Positions 22,791 to 31,861 of a DNA stretch of 64,000 nt are shown here, one piece after another. Each line of letters starts with the position of its first letter. The stretch's first letter is position 1. Origin of the DNA: Cyrtodaria siliqua (lineage: Eukaryota; Mollusca; Bivalvia; Adapedonta; Hiatellidae); contig JAWPHD010000139.1 in assembly GCA_037043455.1 (NCBI GenBank), positions 310,001-374,000 on the forward strand, read 5' to 3'. Both the position numbers and the translations under genes were made by a program. The notes under the pieces were generated by a model. That model ran no database searches, was not told where the DNA came from, and saw nothing but the letters and a program-made list of their open reading frames with translations.

Positions 22791-22818
22791 TTTTTTTTTT
22801 AAATATATATAAATAAAA
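22791..22818. promoter_or_regulatory. bidirectional AT-rich promoter spacer
   Basis: A 28-bp spacer (ten T, then AAATATATATAAATAAAA) separates the divergent starts at 22790 (-) and 22819 (+). It must serve both genes. Confidence 0.4.
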
Positions 22819-24084
22819 ATGATTTCTAAAGAATTCAAATATAACCCAGATGCTCACTATTTAAGTGCTTTCAGCAAGAAAGTGATAGATATAATAAATC
22901 AAAACATAGTCATTACATCCAACGGTAAAGGCTTTAAAGCATCATTTCCCAATGTCTTTGAAAAATACAAACTCCCATACGTCAAATCAGATGCTATAGT
23001 CCAACACTGGGGAACAGAATGGATGTTATGTTGGCAGAACCAGTTGAATTTTGCCATTTGTCGCGCGACAACTGGATGTGGTATTGATTTTAACAACCAT
23101 CTAAAAGCTGATGCCTTGGTAGGTTCGTTATTTCGATTTCATGTCTACTACCAAGTTAGAAGAATATTATTTGAGATGAGTGTAGCAATGCGGCAAGACT
23201 CAAATTGGAATGCGTTTAATAACACATATAACCGAAACGCGTACGAGAGAATATGCAAGGAGTTTAACGTTGACTTATATTCAGACTGGAGACAGAAACA
23301 AAGTTATAATCATGGTCTAGGAACAATTTATAATTACTGGACACATATTGGTTATCATCCTTTGGTAAATACTGTATACGACAACAAAACGATGAGTTTT
23401 ACAGTCTATGAGAGTGATAAAACATATCACATTGATTACATTACCCAAGGATCTGAGGCTGACAACAGCTGGTCTACTTTTATACTAGATAATTCTGCGG
23501 GATTTACAAGAGCTAGGGTTGAACGCATCAATGACAGCATAAGAACATACTGCTGGGCAATCCTTGGCTCACAATCCCAAACAAAAACAGATATACTTGG
23601 AACTGGAACAGCATTTGATGCACAGAAACAATTTTTAGCAAATGTAGAGGATGCAATAAACAGCCCCATCAACTTGCCCAGTCAAATTTCAAGATATGAA
23701 ACCACCCTAAAATATGCAAGAAGTAAAGTTAATTTTGTCTATGGAAGTGGATTGTACATGTCTCCGGGTGACATGGAGTTGAGAATTGGAACAATACAAG
23801 ACTACAATAATGAAATTGTAATAGCAACCGATGCACAAGCATTAGGATTAAATAATGATGTAAATGTAAAACCAGTACCGCCAAAAAGTGTTCAACCTTT
23901 TCAAGGCACAACAACAAAGAAATTTTTACCGGAACATTCTGATAAATCAATACATAAAACTGTGGAACATAACCCACCAGAAATACAAAAAATAGCGATT
24001 GAACACGAAGATAACAAAACAACCATAATTGTTGGTACTATAGTAATAGGTCTTGCTGCATTACTTATCTACGAGATTTACTAA
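22819..24084 (+). CDS. Polinton structural-type protein with C-terminal anchor, unknown
   Basis: 421 codons. About 330 residues of mixed alpha/beta sequence rich in aromatic residues, then a proline/threonine-rich linker, and a final hydrophobic segment (IIVGTIVIGLAALLIYEIY) that looks like a C-terminal membrane anchor. Its 3' end overlaps the convergent gene ending at 24065 by 20 nt. It lies in the capsid gene region, so a virion membrane or vertex protein is a reasonable guess. The family is not recognised. Confidence 0.6.
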   Translation: MISKEFKYNPDAHYLSAFSKKVIDIINQNIVITSNGKGFKASFPNVFEKYKLPYVKSDAIVQHWGTEWMLCWQNQLNFAICRATTGCGIDFNNHLKADALVGSLFRFHVYYQVRRILFEMSVAMRQDSNWNAFNNTYNRNAYERICKEFNVDLYSDWRQKQSYNHGLGTIYNYWTHIGYHPLVNTVYDNKTMSFTVYESDKTYHIDYITQGSEADNSWSTFILDNSAGFTRARVERINDSIRTYCWAILGSQSQTKTDILGTGTAFDAQKQFLANVEDAINSPINLPSQISRYETTLKYARSKVNFVYGSGLYMSPGDMELRIGTIQDYNNEIVIATDAQALGLNNDVNVKPVPPKSVQPFQGTTTKKFLPEHSDKSIHKTVEHNPPEIQKIAIEHEDNKTTIIVGTIVIGLAALLIYEIY

Positions 24085-25411
24085 ACCACTCTTTAGCTGC
24101 CACATATAGCAACCCAACAGCGGCAACAAGCAAAGCCCATAGATTGTTAGCAAGCCAGTTAATAACATTACCTGTTGCAGATAAAAGCCATGATACTATT
24201 GCACCAATAACTCCTGGTAAAGCTGCTGAAGCTTTACCAGCTAGGTTGGCAAGAAGTTTACCAAGATTACCTAGTTTTTTTTTTATCCAATCCTTGACAC
24301 TTGATGAATCAGGTTTTGGAGTTGGAGCAGCACTTGATGTGGGAATAATGGCCTCAACTAATACCCCAATAATCATACCAAAGGCAGTCAAAATACTAAC
24401 CATAGTAATACCTTGCTCCCTAAACAAGGTTTTGATTCTCTCACCCAATGTTGAGTCTTTTTTTAACACATTATTTATAGTTTCTTTTATCCTGTTTATT
24501 TGACTGCGTAATGCTTCATGGTTTTCACTCGCCGCTTCAAGTCGTGCACTTTTTTCATCTTCTAAGTTTTTTATTCTGTCACGTAGACGCTCTTGTTGAA
24601 ACGCATCCTCCCGCCCGGGGGTGCTCACCTGTTCTAATTTTTGTTTTTCTTTTGCTATATCTTTATCAAGCTCAGTGAGCTTTGAGAGATTATTAGTAAG
24701 TTCTCCACGAAAGCTTTGCAATCTCTTATCTAAACCTCGTATCTCTCGCAGTGTTAGATCTTCTGGTTGAACAGCAGTTTAAGAATAAGTTTCATCTATT
24801 GTATAACTCAAATTACTCTCAATTGTAATTACAGCATCTACTGTATTTTGTACATCTTCAGTTGTAGAAAAAGTTTGCAATGGTATACTCTCTGCAGCGA
24901 TGGTATCTCTTGTTTTTGCCAAGGCTGCTAATTCTGCCCTACCCCGAGCAACTCTTTCACGTGGAACTAAATAATCATACATTTTTAAAGTGTTTTTCAC
25001 AAAGTCAATACGATGTTTTTTAACTAAAGTGTCCAGCTTATAAAACTTGATTGCTTCGTTTGGATTATTTCCCCTATAATAGGTAAGTGGGACTTCATCC
25101 TTCCCCAACCGAACTGCATATAACATTGTTCTACCGTTTTCGTCCTCAGCCGCTCTGAAATCATCTTTATAATCAATTCCGCTGATCTCAGCATTAACTT
25201 CAGTAAAAAATTGATTTACTAACCACTTTTTTTGTGTGAGCTGTTCTTTTATTTTATCTTCCCCTTGAAGCTGATTAATATGATTATTTTCATTTACAAT
25301 TTGTCTCTGGAATTCTAAGTCAGGTTGTATAAATTCTTCATCAAGTAATTCATCTACATAAGCATCTCGATCGAACGTAGGATTGTAAAAAATATATATA
25401 TATAAAAACAT
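24065..25411 (-). pseudogene. large coiled-coil/membrane protein split by a nonsense codon
   Basis: Two open frames (24779-25411 and 24065-24778) are in the same phase and separated only by TAA at 24779-24781; together they would be about 448 codons. The first part is acidic and charged. The second has a coiled coil (residues EKQKLEQV ... NREA-like heptads) and then three hydrophobic segments near the C-terminus (TMVSILTAFGMIIGVLVEAI; ALPGVIGAIVSWLL; NNLWALLVAAVGLLYVA). The second part has no ATG before the membrane region, supporting one split gene. It begins within the same ACATGT as the divergent capsid gene. Confidence 0.65.
25387..25409 (+). promoter_or_regulatory. promoter-like AT tract of the capsid gene
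   Basis: 'aaaaaatatatatatataaaaa' directly precedes the ATG at 25410. It resembles the AT cores upstream of other genes of the element. Confidence 0.4.
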
Positions 25412-26681
25412 GTCAGCTTACGGAAGTAAGCTCAATCCTCATAGAAAACTAAGAGAACCTCATGGTGCCAAGGGCATCCGCACAAGTGTAGTTATTACTA
25501 ACAACCCTTCGACGATAGACCAAAACGAGCAACTGCTTGTGAGATTTCCCAATCTAAGTACTAATGATGTGATAGTTCCACGTACTGCTCGTCTTGCCTT
25601 TGAAATAGAAGTTAAAAGCAGAACAGACGCCAACGCTACTCTATTCCAGAATCTAGGCAGAGCAATTGTGAAAGAAATGACATTCAGAATAAGTGGCAAC
25701 GAAGTCATGTCAATAGATGACAGTGATATATATCACAGTTATGTAGATTTATTGAAAAGCCCTACCGAACGAATAAACATAGCTTACCAAGGTGTGGGTA
25801 AAGCAAACATGCTAAAACATAGAGTTGGCGCGGGAGATGCTTCCTCAGACACCAAAGATGAAGCTATAGCAGCAGCTTATGGAAATAGATTTTGTATTCC
25901 ACTGGACTTTGAAATGTTAGAAAGTCATATGCCATTTTATCAGGCGGGGCTTCGTGATAGGTTAGAATATGCATTAACGTTTAGCGATTATAACAAAGTT
26001 ATCAAAAGCAGTGATGCTGATGCATCTTATGTAATCAAAAATATCTGCTTGGAATTTGATATGGTTAGTGATGTTGAATTAGCCAGACAAACAAGACAGC
26101 AAACCAATGTCAAGATGTCATTTATGTATGATCGTATCTTGCGACACAGAAAAATAATAGCAAACAAATCTGATACCCTTTGGAATATCAACATTAATAC
26201 ATCATCACGGGGCATGAAGGGTATTCTAATGCTGTTTGAAGACCAAGAAAGAACAGACACGGAATCCTTTTACAACCCAATGATTGAAAAGGTTGAAATG
26301 ACAATAGAAGGCGTACCAAATCAGTTGTATAGTCAGGGCATGAGGGCATACCAGCATTGGGATGAAATCAACAAATATTTTGCCTTAACCTCAAAAAGAA
26401 ACAAAGAGACAGACGTAGTAGCGAGGGACTTATACTTTACCCATGTTTCTCTTGAGACCTATCTAACAAAAGCATATGCTTTGTGGCTTGACCTTAGAAC
26501 ATGTGATGACAATTTATTACACGGCAGTGGAAGAAGAATAGGGGACGGCGGTGGGGGCGGCATATCGATACTCATAAATAAAAAAGCAGATACAGATCAA
26601 CTTTTAAATATTTATCTAAATATAATACAAGATGCGCAAATCAATTTCGAAGATGGAAGATTCAAAGAAGTACGATACTAA
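25410..26681 (+). CDS. MCP: Polinton major capsid protein (double jelly-roll)
   Basis: 423 codons, intact. Length and order fit Polinton major capsid proteins. The strand-rich N-terminal half opens with 'RTSVVITNNPSTIDQNEQL', and 'DIYHSYVDLLKS' lies near residue 108. Close to the end, 'LRTCDDNLLHGSGRR' is followed by a glycine loop and 'DAQINFEDGRFKEVRY'. The latter two are conserved landmarks of this family. It would build the icosahedral shell with the penton protein at 22143. The packaging ATPase follows with a short overlap. Confidence 0.8.
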   Translation: MSAYGSKLNPHRKLREPHGAKGIRTSVVITNNPSTIDQNEQLLVRFPNLSTNDVIVPRTARLAFEIEVKSRTDANATLFQNLGRAIVKEMTFRISGNEVMSIDDSDIYHSYVDLLKSPTERINIAYQGVGKANMLKHRVGAGDASSDTKDEAIAAAYGNRFCIPLDFEMLESHMPFYQAGLRDRLEYALTFSDYNKVIKSSDADASYVIKNICLEFDMVSDVELARQTRQQTNVKMSFMYDRILRHRKIIANKSDTLWNININTSSRGMKGILMLFEDQERTDTESFYNPMIEKVEMTIEGVPNQLYSQGMRAYQHWDEINKYFALTSKRNKETDVVARDLYFTHVSLETYLTKAYALWLDLRTCDDNLLHGSGRRIGDGGGGGISILINKKADTDQLLNIYLNIIQDAQINFEDGRFKEVRY

Positions 26682-27303
26682 ATATCCTAAATATCCGCAC
26701 AGTGCCATTATCTGCGGTCAGACAGGCTGCGGCAAAACAGAGTTTGTTCTTGACATACTTGAACAAGAGTATGTTGGAGTTTTTGAACATATAATTATAT
26801 TGTGTCCAACCATAGAGTGGAACGAGGCTTATAAAAATAGACCCTAAATAGGAGATGTGAGACACCCGAGAGATAAAAAACTAATAATTGTCAATCCCGT
26901 GAGCAACGATAAAGAAATGCTACAAGAACTGTTGCGTTTATTTTTCAAACAATATGCTGGCAAGCCTACATTATACATCATTGTTGATTGCTCCGCCACA
27001 AAAGAATTAACAAAGAAAATAGATATGTTATCAGAGTTGGTATTCTCCGGTCGTCACGCTAAACAATCAGTATGGGTCATTTCACAGAGATATAATTCTG
27101 TATTGAAAGATTTGCAGGAGCAAGCAAAATGGTTGTGTATGTTTTACACCAAGGACAGAGATAGTTATGAAAATTGTTTGAGAGAAAATGATGTTATTCC
27201 AACGCTGGAAGAGAGAACCAGAATAAGAAAAGCTTTAGCAAAGACTAAATATTCCAAGTTAATTTTCAGGACTGACCAACCCACTGGTTATTGGATTGAA
27301 TAA
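26653..27303 (+). pseudogene. ATP: genome-packaging ATPase (FtsK/HerA, A32-like) with a nonsense codon
   Basis: Walker A GQTGCGKTEF near codon 20, Walker B 'LYIIVDCS' (one acidic residue replaced by V relative to the usual hhDD), and a sensor-like 'VWVISQRYNS'. The frame is open from 26632; ATG 26653 is an alternative start. TAA at 26845-26847 interrupts the frame after 'YKNRP' and the same phase resumes, so one codon is mutated. It overlaps the end of the capsid gene. The enzyme pumps the genome into capsids in related viruses; this copy would give a truncated product. Confidence 0.8.
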
Positions 27304-27370
27304 TTTTTAACAGCATGTTGCTAATTTATTTGAACTCCCTATTAACAGTTTAGAGTACTAAATTAAAAAA

Positions 27371-27880
27371 ATGAGGTTTTATCCATTTTTTCTATATTGT
27401 AGTAAACGAGAAACTAATAAGGAAAGAAGGAGGCAGTTGGAACTGCTGAGCTTTGGAAAATGTGGTATGATCCTGGATGACCCAGATGGAACGTCTACGC
27501 TTGTGACGGATCGCGGGAGTTTTAAAATACCTTCCATGTACACGGATGAATCCAGAAATTTCCTCAACACGCTATTGTGGACTGAGGACACTGACTTTTC
27601 CAGAATGGAGCAAGATATAAAAGACTCCATGAAGCTGTGGAAGAACGTAAAAAGGAGGGACAAACTGAGGTTAATTGACAAGTACGTGCTTGGGTTGGAG
27701 TACGACATCAAGAAAAAGAAACTTATAAAAAGTGTCATTACCATAGCGTTAATTTTAAGGATGATACAAACTAATGATATCACCTATCAGGATTTTGAGA
27801 TTAAAAACATAGATGGTACATTCGATGGGGAATATTTTTCAAAATTGAGTAATGCTAATAGCAATGCTAACAGCAAATGA
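27371..27880 (+). CDS. unknown Polinton protein
   Basis: 169 codons from ATG 27371. Mostly charged and helical, with a middle region rich in K/R/E. The last ~10 codons (NANSNANSK) are read from the tandem repeat at 27849-27941, so the natural C-terminus may have been replaced. No family is recognised; the maturation protease expected in many Polintons was looked for here but no His/Cys catalytic motif is evident. Confidence 0.5.
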   Translation: MRFYPFFLYCSKRETNKERRRQLELLSFGKCGMILDDPDGTSTLVTDRGSFKIPSMYTDESRNFLNTLLWTEDTDFSRMEQDIKDSMKLWKNVKRRDKLRLIDKYVLGLEYDIKKKKLIKSVITIALILRMIQTNDITYQDFEIKNIDGTFDGEYFSKLSNANSNANSK

Positions 27881-27941
27881 GTAATGCTAATAGCAATGCT
27901 AACAGCAATTGAGTAATGCTAATAGCAAACTAACAGCAAAT
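27849..27941. repeat. tandem 'aatgctaatagca' repeat, cluster 1
   Basis: Six to seven units of about 13-16 bp (gtaatgctaatagcaatgct / aacagcaaatga). The same repeat forms cluster 2 at 28522-28655. The two clusters flank the gene at 27982-28467. Confidence 0.85.
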
Positions 27942-27981
27942 ATACAAGATTATTTAAATTGTAACATTTTCATGTTATAAT

Positions 27982-28467
27982 TTATGCTGCAGCTGCTGTA
28001 TGAGCCTCTATGCCTTTTGCTAGTTCTTGTTCTATGTGTCTCTGAATTATTTTATCTGAATAATCATCACTCACCCACTCATCCCCTTCTAGTAGTAACC
28101 AACGATCATAGTCCTCTTCATCTAACCACATATCCTCCTCCCATTCCAACCTCATAACAACATCCTCATTCCATAGTTGTTCATCGTCTTCATCAATTGC
28201 ATCATAGTCTATACTCTCATTATGAAAAGTTGGAAAGGTGATGTTGTTTTCAATTTTACTTATTCGACGAGATTGATAATATTTCATATCACCAAAAGGC
28301 TCAGAGATATAATCAAAATAATCTGCATGAGTTCCTATTGTAAATTTATCATCATAATTTTCTGCCAACTCATAATAATATTTCCATGATTCATCATCTA
28401 ATAGATGTAAATCTTTCACTCTAATCTTATTAACTTCACCATTACTATATTCGATTTCTATACTCAT
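27982..28467 (-). CDS. acidic protein, unknown
   Basis: 161 codons from ATG 28467, very rich in D, E, W and Y ('DAIDEDDEQLWNEDVV', 'MRLEWEEDMWLDEEDYDRWL'), ending HTAAAA. Such acidity could mimic DNA or bind a basic partner, but no family is known to me. It is flanked on both sides by the same short tandem repeats and faces against its neighbours, as if it were an inserted cassette. Confidence 0.55.
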   Translation of the reverse strand: MSIEIEYSNGEVNKIRVKDLHLLDDESWKYYYELAENYDDKFTIGTHADYFDYISEPFGDMKYYQSRRISKIENNITFPTFHNESIDYDAIDEDDEQLWNEDVVMRLEWEEDMWLDEEDYDRWLLLEGDEWVSDDYSDKIIQRHIEQELAKGIEAHTAAAA

Positions 28468-28483
28468 ATTTTCTTTATACTTT

Positions 28484-28500
28484 GATTTATTTTTTCTTAA
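28484..28500 (-). promoter_or_regulatory. Polinton promoter-like motif
   Basis: On the - strand TTAAGAAAAAATAAATC, 17 bases before the ATG of the acidic-protein gene. Confidence 0.4.
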
Positions 28501-28521
28501 ACCAATTCAAAAATGTTTTCT

Positions 28522-28655
28522 CTAATAGCAAATGAGTAATGCTAATAGCAATGCTAACAGCAATTGAGTAATGCTAATAGCAATGTTAATAGCAAATGAG
28601 TAATGCTAATAGCAAATGAGTAATGCTAATAACAATGCTATTAACAATACTAACC
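28522..28655. repeat. tandem 'aatgctaatagca' repeat, cluster 2
   Basis: About nine units of the same short repeat as at 27849-27941. The first codons of the ORF at 28623 lie inside it. Confidence 0.85.
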
Positions 28656-28868
28656 ATTACTAGTTGTGTGGTGAATATCGCAGCTGGTTGTTTCGTATTT
28701 TATGTTTATTTCAAAATAAAAAATAAAATGACTACTATAAAAATGAATGCGGAAGAACTATTACAAGGTATCATACTGGAAGATTCCACGGAACGTTTCA
28801 CAGATGAATACAAATCAACAAGAAACAAAAAAAGAAAGATTATCAGCCATAGTGGGTGGCGGTGGTAG
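28623..28868 (+). CDS. small membrane protein, uncertain
   Basis: 81 codons. The first ~30 residues form one hydrophobic segment (LTILTITSCVVNIAAGCFVF), followed by a basic tail. The start is encoded by the tandem repeat, so the beginning may be recent or wrong. It overlaps the next gene (28804) in another frame. Confidence 0.35.
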   Translation: MLITMLLTILTITSCVVNIAAGCFVFYVYFKIKNKMTTIKMNAEELLQGIILEDSTERFTDEYKSTRNKKRKIISHSGWRW

Positions 28869-29256
28869 TCGTTAATATTTGGGTAAAGACATACAACTCA
28901 CGACTGTAGATAGCATGCCCCCAGATGAAATTAATAAACTTTACTGTAGATATGAAGCAAGACTTGGGGCAAGCATGGCCAAGACTTTAGGTAATTATTT
29001 TATTAAGTTGTATGTGATGGGAGTATCAACATATTTTAATATAACCAATCCACCAAAACTGACAGAAGATTTGGAGGAAGACCCATTTATTAAACATGCT
29101 TTAACAAGTGCGTGTTGTGAGTTGTATTACAAGTATGGAATGTACTTAGCGCCATTTACAGCAATGCTGACAACTGTTCAACATATTGATTTTAATAAAA
29201 ATAAAAATGTCGATAATAAAAATGATGGAGAACCAAGTGGAGAACCAAGAGAGTGA
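28804..29256 (+). pseudogene. unknown Polinton protein interrupted by a stop
   Basis: From ATG 28804 the frame reads 23 codons to TAA at 28873-28875 and then stays open to TGA at 29254-29256. The second part (MPPDEINKLYCRYEARLGAS ... CCELYYKYGMYLAP) looks like a conserved helical protein and has no good start of its own. The glycine-rich 'VGGGGS' just before the stop fits the same protein. Its 3' end overlaps the start of the next gene. Confidence 0.5.
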
Positions 29257-29575
29257 AGTTGATACACAATCTGTTAAACAACAAAATCTAAAACGAGTAA
29301 AAGCTGGGAAAAAAGGAACAGCAGCAAGGAAGGCAAAGCGTTTGCTTCAAGATGCAGGACAGATAACAAAAGTACCAAGAGGTGAAGAGGAACCAGAAAA
29401 AATCAAAATAAATGTATACAAAAATTATATTCCACCGATTTTATTAGTAGGCTTTGCTGGTTTGGGTTTGCATATTTATAACAAGGAATCGGTAGCACCA
29501 CCTGTAGCTGTGCAACCTGTTCATGTTGCACCAAAAGACCCGTTTGATTTTTTTTTTTTTTTTCATATTAAAAAA
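29207..29575 (+). CDS. basic membrane-anchored protein (first half of a fused ORF)
   Basis: The frame opens at 29186; ATG 29207 is a likelier start. A basic region (LKRVKAGKKGTAARKAKRLL) is followed by one hydrophobic segment (YIPPILLVGFAGLGLHIYN) and a proline/valine tail. It should end around 29545-29575: a run of 16 T (29548-29563) reads as phenylalanines and carries the frame into the next gene, so its natural stop was probably lost by slippage in this run. Confidence 0.5.
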
Positions 29576-29812
29576 ATGGCAGCAAGTATTGACGTAAAAC
29601 AAATTGTAAATATGATGTATAACGCTGGAGTGGAAACACTTCTAACTGTTGGTTATTCTGAGATTGGCAGAAAACTACTAAAAAGATCAGCCCCTAAAGT
29701 GGATTTAAATATGGCAGATGTTATGATGCTGTCTGTGGATATAATGTTAGCAACGGCTACAAAGGATATTTTGATCAAGCAAGGTATTATTCCTGCGGAT
29801 ATTATGAAATAA
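29576..29812 (+). CDS. small conserved Polinton protein (second half of a fused ORF)
   Basis: 78 codons from ATG 29576 (AAAAAAATGG context), starting MAASIDVKQIVNMMYNAG and ending KQGIIPADIMK. It is compact and amphipathic with no clear membrane segment. It has its own AT-rich leader, so it is better taken as a separate gene than as part of the 208-codon open frame beginning at 29186. Confidence 0.55.
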   Translation: MAASIDVKQIVNMMYNAGVETLLTVGYSEIGRKLLKRSAPKVDLNMADVMMLSVDIMLATATKDILIKQGIIPADIMK

Positions 29813-29830
29813 AAAAAAATATATAAAAAA

Positions 29831-30250
29831 ATGGCAAGCGCAGTAGCAATGATGATCGGTGGCGCATTAACAAACGCATTAGCATTTAGCGGTTCAAATT
29901 ATTTCTTTTCAAAAATGGGAAGTCATTCAGATGAGGAAAGACAAAGGCATGACAAAGCCGTAGAACAATTGAACGCAGCACAAGCGGCGTGGAATAAAAA
30001 AAGAACAGAGAGATTAGATTTTATTAATAAGCAACTGCAAAAAGAGCATCATGCAGGGCAGACTTTTGATGATGTGGACCAAGCTATGAAACAGTATTAT
30101 TACATAACTGGCAAACATTTGCTTTTGGAAGCGGAGCCCAAGTTGAGTGATTTTTATACACCATCTCCGTATCAACAGAATAGAGAAATTACGTTTATTG
30201 TGGTGGGCATGGCTGCAACTGGATTTGTAGCGTACAAATTGAGTTCATAG
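29831..30250 (+). CDS. conserved Polinton protein with C-terminal membrane segment
   Basis: 139 codons from ATG 29831, 18 bp after the previous stop, with an AATATATAAAAAA leader. The N-terminus is small-residue rich (IGGALTNALAFSGSNYFFS), the middle is a charged helix (QAAWNKKRTERLDFINKQL), and the last 20 residues form one hydrophobic segment (ITFIVVGMAATGFVAYKL). A minor virion or assembly role is possible; no function is known. Confidence 0.6.
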   Translation: MASAVAMMIGGALTNALAFSGSNYFFSKMGSHSDEERQRHDKAVEQLNAAQAAWNKKRTERLDFINKQLQKEHHAGQTFDDVDQAMKQYYYITGKHLLLEAEPKLSDFYTPSPYQQNREITFIVVGMAATGFVAYKLSS

Positions 30251-30470
30251 TTTAAAACTATATAAAAATAGTTTTAAACTCTAAGTATGTTTACTTTGCG
30301 GTCTCATCTTCGTTATTTCACTTTTTTTTACGACCACGTTCTTTTTTGGTTTAACCACGACTTCAGATTCAAAAATCACTATCTTCCTCAGACTCGCTCT
30401 CAGAGACATGTTTGGTGGTAGGTTCGCTTTTAGCCTCGATTTCAGACTCGGATACTGTCTTGGCGTGACT

Positions 30471-30863
30471 CTATTTCTCTGTCTTGGCGTGACTCTTTTT
30501 CTCTGTCTTGGCGTGACTCTTTTTCTTTTTCTTTTTCGGTTCCCCACTTTCCGGAATGGCTAAGTCAAATGCATGATACTTGTTATTTTTGTTGTTCTTA
30601 GTTGGTTTCAATCCAAGTGGTCGCACATCATATGGTGGTTCTACACTTGCCCCCTCTATTTTATCTTTGAGATGACCAGGCGCCCATACTTCACCGTTGT
30701 CTGATAATGTTAATATCATGGATGGACCATATCGAGTATCCACTATGTGTGTATCTGTAATAGTGTATATTTCATTCTCTTCCAAGTCGGTCCATTTCTT
30801 TGTGCTATTTTTTGATTTTTGCGCTTGCGCTTTAAGCATTTCATCAAATCGTGCAGTGTCCAT
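30471..30863 (-). CDS. possible OB-fold-like DNA-binding protein, truncated tail
   Basis: 130 codons from ATG 30863. The core (ENEIYTITDTHIVDTRYGPS then MILTLSDNGEVWAPGHL) has the strand-turn pattern of OB-like nucleic-acid binding domains; this is an inference. The C-terminus has a K-run and repeats of SHAKTEK. A TAG at 30471-30473 falls where the next repeat would continue, and the same frame stays open for about 45 more codons with an acidic S/E/D-rich tail to about 30360. The product is therefore probably shortened by a nonsense mutation. Confidence 0.5.
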   Translation of the reverse strand: MDTARFDEMLKAQAQKSKNSTKKWTDLEENEIYTITDTHIVDTRYGPSMILTLSDNGEVWAPGHLKDKIEGASVEPPYDVRPLGLKPTKNNKNNKYHAFDLAIPESGEPKKKKKKSHAKTEKKSHAKTEK

Positions 30864-30873
30864 TGTTTTATTT

Positions 30874-30891
30874 AATATATATTTTTCTTAA
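30874..30891 (-). promoter_or_regulatory. Polinton promoter-like motif
   Basis: On the - strand TTAAGAAAAATATATATT, about 10 bases before the ATG at 30863. A related AT motif in the opposite orientation (30936-30952) precedes the integrase gene. Confidence 0.45.
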
Positions 30892-30961
30892 CCCATTTTC
30901 AAAAATTGTTAATAGTATTGTTAATAGCATTGTTTTATATATATTTTCTTAATACTTTAGA

Positions 30962-31861
30962 ATGGAAAAGATTTATTACAGTCCACAAGGATTTTGGAGA
31001 GGTTACACAGCAGTTAAAAAATTAGCAAAAGAGGCTGGTGTCAGTAAGAAACAGGCCTTAGAATTTTTAAAGAAACAAGCTGTGTGGCAGATTTATTTAC
31101 CCGCACCAAAGAAAATAATTAGACCCAGGTTTGATGTTTCCGTTAAGAATGGAGTGCATCAAGCTGATTTGTTATTTATGCCGCATGACACTTTTGGCCG
31201 CAAGACATATAAATATGCGTTAACTGTGGTTGATATTGCGAGTAGATACAAAAAAGCAGAGCCGCTGACTTCCAAGAATAGCAAAGAAGTTGCCCAAGCA
31301 TTTGAAAATATATACATTCGGCATCTAAAATATCCAAAGTTATTACAAGTGGATCCAGACAGAGAATTCATGGGTGCAGTATCGCAGTTGATGGTCAAAC
31401 ACAATGTAAATATCAGACGGGGCAGAACAGAGATACACAGATATCAAGCTATAGTGGAAAGATTTAACAGAACATTAGCTGAAAGATTGTTTGGTTATCA
31501 GTATGCTAAGGAAATGGATTCGCAAAAACGCAACAGAGAGTGGGTAAAGAGATTACCAGAAGTTGTTAAAGCTATAAATGCGGAGATAAAAAATCCCCCT
31601 CCTGTTGAAACAACACTATTAAAAGGTGATCCTATCTGTATGAATGCAAGTGTAAGATATTTATATCAACCCGGGGAACAAGAAGGTGGAAGACGTAGAG
31701 CAACTGATCCAATGTGGAGTGTAGATATTCAAAAGATTGATAGTTATATGGTGACGCAAGGTATAAGAGTTTATTATTTAAAAGCACAAGCGCATCAAAG
31801 AGGATTTGTCAAAGAAGAATTACTTATTGTTCCTGCTGATACCAAAATTCATAAGTTTTGA
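30962..31861 (+). CDS. INT: Polinton integrase (rve family)
   Basis: 299 codons, intact. An N-terminal helical region is followed by the retroviral-type core: first D in 'HQADLLFMP' (about residue 69), second D in 'QVDPDREF' (about 122) and E in 'IVERFNRTL' (about 163), forming a D,D-35-E-like triad. The C-terminal part is beta-rich. It would insert the linear element with the short target duplications seen at both ends. It converges with the polymerase gene with a 13-nt overlap. Confidence 0.9.
   Translation: MEKIYYSPQGFWRGYTAVKKLAKEAGVSKKQALEFLKKQAVWQIYLPAPKKIIRPRFDVSVKNGVHQADLLFMPHDTFGRKTYKYALTVVDIASRYKKAEPLTSKNSKEVAQAFENIYIRHLKYPKLLQVDPDREFMGAVSQLMVKHNVNIRRGRTEIHRYQAIVERFNRTLAERLFGYQYAKEMDSQKRNREWVKRLPEVVKAINAEIKNPPPVETTLLKGDPICMNASVRYLYQPGEQEGGRRRATDPMWSVDIQKIDSYMVTQGIRVYYLKAQAHQRGFVKEELLIVPADTKIHKF

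Noticed and set aside
27849..28655. CRISPR-like array from short repeats.
   Set aside because: Units are contiguous and degenerate, with no unique spacers, in a eukaryotic transposon.
30281..30547. Basic 88-codon ORF with repeats of 'VTPRQR'.
   Set aside because: It is a frame-shifted reading of the SHAKTEK repeat region of the gene at 30471-30863.
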